A stretch of DNA of 32,043 nt from Byssochlamys sp. IMV 00236 (taxonomy: Eukaryota; Ascomycota; Eurotiomycetes; Eurotiales; Thermoascaceae): assembly GCA_001931875.2 (NCBI GenBank), contig MSJH02000398.1, positions 1 to 32,043 on the forward strand, in the 5' to 3' direction. Positions 10,051 to 18,670 of this stretch are shown here, piece after piece (within the stretch, counting starts at the first letter, position 1; the number at the start of each line of letters is the position of its first letter). The notes under the pieces were generated by a model, which searched no databases, was not told the DNA's origin, and worked only from the letters and a program-made list of their open reading frames with translations. The translations under genes were made by a program, and so were the position numbers.

Positions 10051-10599
10051 ATGCTCAAGGTTATCACTCTCTTATTTCTTGTAGCCGTTGCCCTTGTTAC
10101 TGCTGCCACCACTGACAGAGGCCATTACACTGTTAATGGCTTGGGTAAGAGAAAGCAACAAATTTTGAAAGCCGGTGGTGGAATCTGGGATATCGCTATT
10201 GCTATGCTCGAGAGCGATCACATGATTGCTGATTATGCCTATGGTGATAACAAGACCGAAGATTCTGCCAACTTTGGTATCTTTAAGCAAAACTGGTTCA
10301 TGCTTCGCACCTCCACTTCTCAATTCAAGGGCAAGACAACTAGCCAATGGAAGGAAGGTACCATTCTCAACAAGAAATTGGCACAAGACATCAAGGCTAG
10401 ACAAGAATCTCAAAAGTTCTACGGCCCTGACAAGTGGTTTGGCGGCCACAGATTCGGTGAAAGTGGTTTGAACAATCCCTATACCCAAGATATTACCAAC
10501 TACAAGAATGCTGTCAACTGGATCCATGATCAACTTGCCAGTGATCCCAAGTACTTGGAGGATGATACCAGATTCTATGTTTCCGTTGTTGCTATCTAA
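10051..10599 (+). CDS. Secreted endo-beta-1,4-mannanase, glycoside hydrolase family 134
   Basis: GH134 enzymes are small inverting beta-1,4-mannanases with a lysozyme-like fold, characterised from Aspergillus, Streptomyces and Rhizopus microsporus. The product is 182 aa with no intron, matching the family's small size. Residues 1-19 are a signal peptide (MLKVITLLFLVAVALVTA-A). The mature part holds MLESDHMIADYAYGD, with Glu54 and Asp66 twelve residues apart, the same spacing as the acid/base pair reported for Streptomyces GH134 (Glu45/Asp57). NFGIFKQNW, WFGGHRFGESGLNNP and DTRFYV complete the family signature. The start at 10051 is chosen because it gives a clean signal peptide and fits the TATA box; the longer reading back to 10009 would need a TTG start. 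An AATAAA lies at 10617-10622. A role in degrading plant (galacto)mannan is inferred. Confidence 0.88.
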   Translation: MLKVITLLFLVAVALVTAATTDRGHYTVNGLGKRKQQILKAGGGIWDIAIAMLESDHMIADYAYGDNKTEDSANFGIFKQNWFMLRTSTSQFKGKTTSQWKEGTILNKKLAQDIKARQESQKFYGPDKWFGGHRFGESGLNNPYTQDITNYKNAVNWIHDQLASDPKYLEDDTRFYVSVVAI

Positions 10600-10640
10600 T
10601 TCATTTGTATTTATTTAATAAAAGATTAAAGTATTAAAGC

Positions 10641-11600
10641 ATATGACTTTTTATACTTGACATAGCTTCTGTAACCATGTCTGCATCAGCCGACTCTTGA
10701 TGCTGTCTACTGGACCAAGTACCAACTGTGGTAAGCGCCCGCAGTTCTGCTAGGCAACATGGTCCTCGAGCAAAATCACTCATTTCAGATCGGCGCCAAA
10801 AACTGTAGCTCTTGTTTCCAGTTTATGATGCCTTACAATGCATAAACGCAGTATACAAGGCGGATAAACTACTCATCATCGCAAGGAGTTCAGCATCGCG
10901 TTTTTTACAAAGAGCCCCTGAGGAGTATTAGTTTGTATCCAGCAAAGTTATTTCAAATACCTATTTGGTCAATAAGAAAGGAGGAAAATTACAGCAATGG
11001 GTCAATAGTCCAAAGCCGACTGTATGTAGCCTTCCATAGTCCACCATTTCCAGTTTATCTTACTAAAGTAATAAAACTGTTAGCTTATCAACATGCTTAT
11101 CTGTTTATTCATCATTTATGAAATGATGCTTGATACTCTGATAAATGAGGACGTATCGCTCCATACTGAAGTTAGTCACCAACGCGTCCCTGATCATCTT
11201 TTTTATTCTTCACAGAGTATTGTTAGTGAAAGCTTTGATTATACATGTATATATAAAGTACTTACATATCGCTTGTCTTTGGGTGGTTGGAGCGTTGAGG
11301 GCTTTGACGTGGAGCTGCTTGCAGCTACAAGTGGGCTTGACTGCAGCTCGTGAGTAGCATCGATTTTTTGATTCTTGGGTGAGGGTTCCTATGTCTCTTC
11401 CTCATCTCTGCTCCTTTTCTTGTCGATAAGGTCCGTGAGCATAAGACCCTTAAAGTCGTCGCTGCTGTGTCTGCTGGAATTGTGGGACGTGGTGGGCAGC
11501 GGTGCCCAACTGACCTCTACGGTAAAGCCGGACTCGAGGTCTTCTTCAGTGACTTCACTGAAAATGTAGTCTGGGAGCCTCTCTTTCTTGTTCTTGAGAG
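10641..11600 (-). pseudogene. Decayed unrecognised gene, several exon-like blocks
   Basis: Reading the minus strand from 11600 down, about 11590-11280 encodes a hydrophilic Ser/Thr/Asp-rich block (LPDYIFSEVTEEDLES, SRHSSDDFKGLMLTDLIDKK, KRSRDEEE) with one in-frame stop, ending at a good GTAAGT donor near 11268. About 11200-11110 reads IRDALVTNFSMERYVLIYQS. About 11070-11005 reads INWKWWTMEGYIQSALDY. About 10930-10641 reads TNTPQGLFVK, a one-base shift in a run of A, then KKRDAELLAMMSSLSALYTAF, a stop, FWRRSEMSDFARG, VGTWSSRQHQESADADMVTE and a final TAA. Composition looks like real protein, unlike the plus-strand frames, but stops and shifts show decay. I do not recognise the family; a multicopy mobile or lineage-specific gene is possible. 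Confidence 0.45.
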
Positions 11601-12143
11601 GCTCCTAGGGACTGTTTTTTTGTTATTTCATTTTCTGCTAATGAATCTTGATCGCTTTAAATGCTTTTTTAGACAATACTGGAAGAAGGGCATCGAATGC
11701 TTAATTTGACCATCACAGTCTGTGTTTAACTTTTTGAAACACGATCATCTGCCCTCAAAGGTGTTAATATCCAAATTTACTTTTGATCAAGGACTCTTTG
11801 ATTGGATTTAGAAACGGAAGAGAAAGAAAGAAAGTAGACAACAGGAAAAGGTTCAATTGAGATAGTGTTGTTGGTACAAACAATGCTATTAATAAACGCG
11901 AATCCATTTGGGCGGCAACCTTCATCTACTCGCGTAATAGATAGCCCAACGAGACTCTTCAGCTCGTGTCACATCATCCTGTTCAAACTTTTCCCAAGGC
12001 ACATTACATAATCTTTACGCGGAACTTTTTTTTTCCCCGATGCAATAAAAAAATCTCCCTAAGGGGTTTACTATGGATTACTGCTTTTGCATAAATACCG
12101 AGCGCGGTTTTTTCTTTTTTTCTTTTTCTCTTATATTATCAAT
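11601..12143. promoter_or_regulatory. Non-coding region and likely aldo-keto reductase promoter
   Basis: There is no gene in this stretch. Close to the reductase start are CCCTAAGGGG (12057-12066; AGGGG is the fungal stress-response element core), a TATA-like CATAAATAC (12090-12098) and a long CT-rich tract (about 12108-12131) just before the ATG. Regulatory roles are inferred from position and motif only. Confidence 0.4.
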
Positions 12144-13293
12144 ATGGTTTGTCAAAAGACTTTTACATTGTGAGTATAAGAAATAACTCTAGAGCAAATG
12201 TGATATACTCATACAAGATAAAGAAACAACGGCAATAAAATTCCTGCTGTCGGTTTAGGCACTTGGCAAGCTAGTGAAGAAAACGATAGTGTTTACAAGG
12301 CCATCAAAACAGCTATTGCAGCTGGATATAGACATTTTGATACTGCTATGGCTGTGAGTACATATATCTATATATGCTTATTAAACAAAAGGGACTAATA
12401 ATAACTAGTATGGAAATGAAAAAGAAGTAGGTCGAGGTATTCGAGATGGATTAAAAGAAAATGGGCTGGAGCGAAAAGATGTTTTTGTCACCACCAAACT
12501 GGCGCCTATCCAAGCTCGTCCTTCAATTGTTCCTAAGGCATTTGAAGAATCTCTTGCTAAGCTTGATATAGAGTACGTTGATCTTTATATGTTACATTGG
12601 CCAGTTGCACTGAATCCTGAACCTGGTGTCATGATTCCTTTACGACCCGATGGTAGCCGAGATATTGATGAGCAGCTCAAAGGACGATTTGAAGATACCT
12701 GGGCAGCTATGGAGAAATTGCTGGAGACAGGCAAGGTGAAGAATCTCGGTGTAGCTAATTTCTCTATTCCCAACTTGGAACGTCTACTAAAGACAGCCAA
12801 AGTCGTGCCTGCTGTCAACCAAGTTGAACTTCATCGTAGGATATCTCCAAAAAATCAAATAGCAGCTTTTACTTATATTCTGTATAGCTTATTTACCTCA
12901 GCACAAACTCTTGGATTACTGCAACTCAAAGGGCATTCATGTTAGTGCTTACTCTCCTTTGGGATCCAGTCAGTCCACTTTATTACAAGATCCTGTACTG
13001 AACAAGATCGCTCAGGATCGTAACAAATCTGTCGCTCAGATCCTTCTTTCCTGGGGAGTGACTCGAAGTAGTGTGTTACCCAAAAGTGTCAATCCCGAGG
13101 TAAGTGACACATATGATTGTAAATCCTGGAGCTAATGATTGTTGTTTTACTGCAGCGTATCCAATCTAATATTGATCTTATTGAATTGAACGATGAAGAG
13201 ATTCAGCAAATCAACGAAATTTCAAAGACAACGACAAAGAGATTCATTAGACCTGCATGGGGCGTACCTGTATTTGATGAAGATTTTGAATAA
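12144..13293 (+). CDS. Aldo-keto reductase, NADPH-dependent (glycerol dehydrogenase/aldehyde reductase type)
   Basis: Reduces aldehydes and ketoses to alcohols with NADPH in the cytosol. Exons 12144-12169, 12224-12353, 12409-12835, 12888-13099 and 13156-13293 give 310 aa, the normal AKR length. The catalytic tetrad is present: D48 and Y53 (HFDTAMAYGNE), K82 (VTTKL) and H115 (YMLHWPV). Cofactor and barrel motifs include NQVELHPYLPQ, AYSPLGS and VLPKSVNPERI. The ELHPYLPQ motif is only restored by splicing out 12836-12887; reading through gives a stop. It resembles yeast Gcy1/Ypr1 and Mucorales glycerol dehydrogenases, but the substrate cannot be fixed from sequence. A STRE-like site upstream would fit stress induction. 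An AATAAA overlaps its stop codon (13289-13294). Confidence 0.93.
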
Positions 13294-13333
13294 AAACAAG
13301 CGTTCATATTGAAAAAATAGTGTGTACTCTTTA

Positions 13334-15323
13334 TTAAGAGAAACAGGGAGTTTCGGGCGAGATCATGGGCACCGTATTATTCTTGAGAGTAAAGGCTCTC
13401 CAGAAACTAGGAACGGGCAAGTTGCGAAGTGCAGCAGGAATTTCATTATACAAGTCCTTGGTTATATGTTTGTGTACTCTCTGTAGATAGATCAAAGTGA
13501 GTTTACTGCGCAAGCTTATTTTTATTATTACCTTGGGTACTTTGCCGCCATTCTTCGTCGTACGGTCTTCTTCATACATCTGGCGCCAGAGTAAAGGAAC
13601 GGTAGGATCGCGCGTGTAAGGATTGTATTCGAGCGGTTCAGTCACATAACAATTCTTGTTATCAACCAAGCCTTCCCTGGGATCCAAGTTACCCAAGCTA
13701 ATCACATTAGGGTCTAAATCTTCGACTGCACCAAATTTGTTACTAGACACGACAATGTGCCAACCAAGAGGAGAGATAGCCACAGAGCTGTCCCACACAG
13801 GCTTTGGGCTCGTGTAATTGGCGCGAGCTGTGTAAAAATCATAAAATGTAATACCCTCATAGAGCCAACCACTCAAAGGCGCGGGTGGAGACATTTCGCT
13901 GCCAAGGAATCGATATAGGAAATTATTATGAACGATCATATTGCTGACTTGTAAGAAATCTGCATGGACAGCCGCATACATCATGACTCCTGTGTTGGCA
14001 AGATAATTAGAGATCACATATCCGTCTACCTATATTAAAGTTAGAAAGAATCACATCTTCTGATCACTTTAGGGGCACTTACAGCAGAGGTGAACCGAAC
14101 GGCACCACCAAAGTCAGCAATCTGCCAGCCAGCAATAAAGTTTTGGTAAATGTAGGTTTGATTAGAGCCTACAATACTGATACCGTGATCTTGGTGAATC
14201 TGTCTTGTATCAGGGAATGTTGCGTTCTGAGTGAAGAGTTTATATCAATTTAAATTTTTACCAATTAACCAATTTTTCATTACCAGAATGTTCTCTCGAA
14301 TTGTGATATCATTTGTAGAGTACAGTTGGACACCTGAAGCAAGAAAGCCTTGTTCGTCAGGTATGTCCCGGTTAAGACAGTTGTACATGTATCGCAAGTT
14401 GTTATAGGATCGTTTTAAAGAAGGATTAATGACGGGTTCCAATTCATCAATGTTACGAAGGTCAATGCTATCTGTCAGTTAGTACATTTGTAAGTTCAGA
14501 AATTCTATTCTTACCCAAAGATATTGTTCGAAACTACACTTTCCTTTTGAGTCTGGAACAAAATGCCAGTATCTAGAATAAATCATATCTTGAGTCATTT
14601 TAAAAAATAAAAAAAGGCAACATACTAGTTGTGTTGTAAGAAGGATATCTCTCCGTGGCAGCATGTAATTCATCACGAAGGAAAATATTACCATCTAGAG
14701 CAAACAGGAGTGTTATTTACACATAGTGATTAGCTTGATGTATATATTACCAATGTAGAGCTTATTGCTCTGTTTAGCCAGAATTGATCCACGACCTCCG
14801 TTGAAAAAGACATTGCTGTAGATAGCCACCTCATCCTCATTTTGTTGGTTGTTGACTTCAATGTGAACATTTTCAAGCACAAGGTCTTGAATGGACCAGT
14901 TCTTATTCTTTGAATCGACTGTTGAAATGAGACATAAGAAACACGCATATTTTTTTTAGTCTTAAAAGTGTACCTTCAATGGTTGCTGGCGCATTCTTGT
15001 CTTTTACTGTAATGATAGTAGGATATTGTTGACTGCCCTTCAGAGAAACACCTTCTTTCAATAGAATTGGTTTATCAGAACGAATAGAATAAACACCTGG
15101 ATCAAGATAGACAACAGGGTTTCTATGACATGTGTTGGTCCGTTGCCACTTTAATATAAATTATGCTGTGTTACCGCAAACGATTTGCCTCATTGATCAG
15201 ATCCTGCAATCTGTCAGAATAATCCCAAGTAGTATCGTATTGATTTATATTGGCACACCATTTAGCTGAGACAATGGTTGCCCACAAGATTACAGAAACA
15301 ATAGAACTGGTAAGTAATTTCAT
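13334..15323 (-). CDS. Secreted right-handed parallel beta-helix (pectin-lyase-fold) protein
   Basis: Nine exons: 15175-15323, 14974-15122, 14751-14918, 14626-14694, 14515-14572, 14284-14467, 14083-14226, 13532-14029 and 13334-13480, giving 521 aa. Residues 1-20 are a signal peptide (MKLLTSSIVSVILWATIVSA). The first 60 residues hold the WDYSDRLQDLINEANRL helix and the NPVVYLDPGVYSI strand typical of pectate-lyase-superfamily N-caps. Next come short repeated strands rich in Asn, Val and Ile (DLVLENVHIEVNN, VSNNIFG, NDITIRENIL, NQTYIYQNFIAGW, HADFLQVSNMIVHNNFL), the pattern of beta-helix coils. I cannot identify catalytic residues or substrate; a polysaccharide lyase or hydrolase is likely. The last intron (13481-13531) is 51 nt, divisible by three and free of stops, so a 17-residue longer form is possible. 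Its stop is 40 bp from the converging reductase stop. Confidence 0.8.
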
Positions 15324-15519
15324 TTTTTTTTTTAAAAAAAAAGGAACCTGGTTTCAATGCTTATTCATAGCCTTCTTTTCTTTTATACTCTGTCTTAAAA
15401 ATGTGCTGGAACTGGCGGGAATTAAAATAAAGTTTTTTTTTTCTTGTGAAGCTTTTTTTTGTGTTTCTCTTCCTCTTTTCTCTCTCTCTCTCTTTTTTTT
15501 CTTCAATGATTGATTGTGA
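15324..15519. promoter_or_regulatory. Divergent upstream region (beta-helix gene / small PPxY protein)
   Basis: 196 bp between start codons, with T10 and A9 runs next to the beta-helix start and a long CT/T-rich tract (about 15455-15502) next to the small membrane protein gene. Pyrimidine tracts just before starts recur in this window (reductase, Ku70, arrestin). Promoter role inferred. Confidence 0.45.
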
Positions 15520-15810
15520 ATGTCTAATACAACCTATCTGATACCCAAAGATCTTCCGCCTTCGTATGACTCACTTTATCAGTCCACTCCTTCATGCTCA
15601 CAGGCCAGTTACTATCATGATTCAGCGATAAGACGATTCTTTCGTAAACATGGGCCATTTTTACAAAAGTTTACTGCAGCCGTTTTTGTAGCAGCTACTG
15701 TTTCGGCAACTGTCATGCTTTTGTTATGGCAATTACAAAATTTGACAACCTCACCTCCACCCAATAATGATGATCCTTGGTTTGATCCTTACCAAGAAGA
15801 AGAGTATTGA
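15520..15810 (+). CDS. Small single-pass membrane protein with a PPxY motif
   Basis: 96 aa, no intron, family not recognised. The N-terminal 50 residues contain LPPSYDSLY (PPSY at 13-16, the binding motif for WW domains of Nedd4/Rsp5 ubiquitin ligases) and several further Tyr. A basic patch RRFFRKH (38-44) precedes one hydrophobic helix (about 51-72). The C-terminal tail of 24 residues is acidic and Pro-rich, ending DPYQEEEY. Positive-inside charge puts the PPSY end in the cytosol. This is the layout of fungal membrane adaptors that recruit Rsp5 (such as Rcr1/Tre1/Ear1-type proteins), but it is much shorter and I see no other similarity. Its 3' end lies 122 bp before the Ku70 start. Coding status rests on composition, a clean ATG after a CT tract and a plausible topology. 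Confidence 0.65.
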   Translation: MSNTTYLIPKDLPPSYDSLYQSTPSCSQASYYHDSAIRRFFRKHGPFLQKFTAAVFVAATVSATVMLLLWQLQNLTTSPPPNNDDPWFDPYQEEEY

Positions 15811-15932
15811 TATTGTATAATGTGTGTTTGTAAATAATGTATTCATAAAGTAAAATAAAAAGCTCGGGTGACTTTCTCTTGGTTTTTTTTTTCTTTTTCC
15901 TGCAGACAAATAAAAAAAAAAAAAAATAAATA

Positions 15933-16555
15933 ATGAATGAAGCAAGTCAATCACTATTTCCTGAAGAAGAAGAGGAAGAACAACAAGAGATTGTAGAAGT
16001 AGAATAAAGAATTGCAATGCGTGATCAAGACAACTTATTGTTTATAGTACAACTATAAAGAGAGTATAGTATTTGCTATTGATTGTCATCCCACCATGTT
16101 TGAACAAGACATGGAAGGAATTGCCCCGATCCAGACCGTGTTTGATCAAATAAAGCGTATTATGCTCTATAAAGTATTGGCCTATCCTGCTGACCAAGTG
16201 GGTATTATATTATTCAACACAGTACGTCTTTCCCTGGTAGCGTGTTGATAAAATATCTCATCGCGCTCTTTTTGTGTAGGAAGAGAAACAGAACTCAGCA
16301 AACAATGAACACATTTATGTATTGCAGAGTTTGGATATACCGGATGCTTCAATAATAAAGGAGATGGATAAATATATCGAAAGTAAGTCAATATAAAAAG
16401 TGACAACAATAAGTGTAGCTAATATCAATAAGATATATCATTATTACGAGATAACTATGGTAGCAGTAAGATAGAATGCTCACTGGGTGATCTCTTTTGG
16501 GTTTGTTCAGATGTATTCTTTGGAAGGTAATGTGCTTAAATTGATATAATGAGTG

Positions 16556-16592
<37 letters not shown>

Positions 16593-18474
16593 CTAGTGCA
16601 CCCAAATATGCTTCCAAGCGAATGATGCTCATAACCAATAATGATAATCCTACACAGCACAAGCCAACATCGATTCAACGAGCCAGGGTAAAGTAAAAAA
16701 GTAAAGAGTACATATGACTCAATACGTCTTTAGGACCTCTTGGCGATTGGAATAGATATTGAACTATTTTTCTTTAACAAAAGAGATGCTCTATTTGATC
16801 CAAATTTATTTTATACAGAAATTGTTAAAGACTCTGTGCATAGATTAGAACATTTGGAGACTGTTGTGAAATCAAAGCAAGCTAAGGGTCGATCCGAGTT
16901 TCGTATTCCTTTCCGAATCAATGAGGATCTTTGTATAGGAGTAAAAGGGTACAACATGATTATCGAACAGAAAGTCAGCCCACACAAATATTTCTATACG
17001 AGTGGGGAACAAGTAAAAGAAGCGAGTACTATCACGCGCTGGAAATGTGTCGACACAGACCAATATTTAACAAAAATGGATATAAAGCGTGCTTATGATT
17101 ATGGAGGAGAAAAGATTGTGTTTACGAGTAAAGAGATAGAAGAGATAATCAACTTTAAAGAACCAGGTGTGTGTTGCCATAGTGTGTTCTGATAGGAGAC
17201 TAACAAATGTTATTAGGTCTGCTGTTATTAGGGTTTAAAAGTCTAAAAGAACTAGAACCACATTATCAAGTAACGCATCCTTATTTTATTTATCCCGATG
17301 AATCCGTAAGTTCCGAGATATTCCACGATATACGATAATTACTCAATTTTCTCCCTTAATTAGCAATATGAAGGCAGCACGAAGCTATTCTTTCACCTTT
17401 TGGATGGAATGATCAAAAGAAGCAAGATTGCCATTTGTTCCTTTATGAGAAGAAAAAATGTCGCTCCCAAGCTAGTTGCTCTAGTTCCTCAGGTAACTTG
17501 AAACAAATGTTTACTGTGATTATATAAACAACCCTTATTTTAGGCGGAACGTAAAGATAAAGAAGGAAATCAAATTGAACCCCCTGGATTACAAATCGTT
17601 ACTTTGCCATATGCCGATGAGATACGACCTATTCCATTCTCATCCACCCCAAAGGGTAATTATATTAGTGAATGATAGATAACGATGACTCACTTGATAT
17701 GTATATTTAGCTGATACAAGTAGCATTGAAGCATTTAAGGAACTTGTCAATAAATTTACCAACAAGGGATATAATCCAAAGCATTATGAGAATCCACGCA
17801 AGTATTTATATTTATTGATATATATTGAAATTATAACCCTTTTTCTGTAGATCTCCGAAACCACTACAACATGATTCAAGCTATTGCACTTGAATTAGAA
17901 AGTAAACCTCAATCAGATCAGTTATTGCCTAATTATGAATACATTGATCAGGTAAAATGAACTAAGCATAATAAATGATGTACTTATGATTATCCATAGG
18001 AAATGGCACAGGATATAGAAACAGCCAAGCAACTTGTTGGTCTAGATACCATTACAGAACACGACATCATGTCTGCTGGTCAATCAGTAGGCCAAAAGCG
18101 GAAGGTAAACAAACCAGTGGAGATAAAAAGATAAAAAAAATTTTTTTGGTTAATGATTAGCACATTTTTAGATAGATCAAAGTGTCAAAACTCAACAGAG
18201 CAGCAGTAGTAGTTTGGATGATACATTTGATAAAAGACTAAAATTAGACCAAGATGCGGACACTATAACAGTCCTTTGGAATAACAATAAACTTCAAAAG
18301 GTAATCATACAATAGAAATAAAAAAAAAAGGCTCATATGTTTTTTTTTTAGGCTTCAAATGCTTCACTCAAGGAATTTCTTAAAGATAATGGAATTCAAC
18401 CGAAAAGACTTAAAGCAGACTTGGTTGCACAAGTCGATGAATTATTGCATGCAAAATTCAATATTAGGGACTGA
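15933..18474 (+). CDS. KU70: Ku70, DNA end-binding subunit of the non-homologous end-joining complex
   Basis: Pairs with Ku80 to encircle broken DNA ends for end joining and acts at telomeres. Fourteen exons: 15933-15998, 16048-16221, 16280-16382, 16433-16526, 16597-16687, 16734-17166, 17217-17305, 17364-17492, 17544-17655, 17711-17797, 17851-17951, 18000-18104, 18172-18300 and 18352-18474, giving 611 aa (human Ku70 is 609). After an acidic leader (EEEEEE) comes the vWA-like domain (YNYKESIVFAIDCHPTMF, CSLGDLFWVCSDVFFG, RARDLLAIGIDIELFF). The Ku core beta-barrel follows (KGYNMIIEQ, PGGLLLLGFKSL, KLVALVPQ, PPGLQIVTLPYAD, ENPHLRNHYNMIQAIALE). A C-terminal SAP helix-extension-helix ends the protein (LKEFLKDNGI...KADLVAQVDELL, about 576-602). 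Continuity at 17797/17851 requires a GC-AG intron. Confidence 0.95.
16559..16590. repeat. (AT)16 microsatellite in a Ku70 intron
   Basis: An uninterrupted 32-bp AT dinucleotide run sits inside the intron 16527-16596, just before the TTCTAG acceptor. It is likely length-variable. Confidence 0.95.
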
Positions 18475-18670
18475 GCGTAATTTCTGCTTCTATCGATAAA
18501 CTTTTTCGGAAAATTATATAAAAATAAAAAGAATACGGAACTTAAAATTAGATAACAATCTATAACATTGATCCGAATGTTCGAGCGACTATATATAAAA
18601 GGGAAGCAAATAGCATAAATCAATTAAAAAAATTTTTTTTTTTTCGTTTTTCTATTTTCTACATTATTGA
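18475..18670. promoter_or_regulatory. Ku70 3' flank and alpha-arrestin promoter
   Basis: Contains TATATATAAAAG (18590-18601), a good TATA box 70-80 bp before the arrestin ATG, and a long T tract (18629-18657) directly before it. No ORF. Confidence 0.55.

Noticed and set aside
11571..11608. Inverted repeat GGAGCCTCTC / GAGAGGCTCC as a terminator or transposon end
   Set aside because: It lies within the protein-like block of the decayed gene; eukaryotic genes do not use such terminators and no second copy was seen.
11093..11709. Several plus-strand ORFs of 60-86 codons
   Set aside because: Ser/Leu/Val-rich composition is what the complement of an acidic Ser-rich coding block gives; the minus strand reads as protein instead.
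16740..17192. A separate 150-codon gene
   Set aside because: It is the largest internal exon of Ku70 read on into the next intron.
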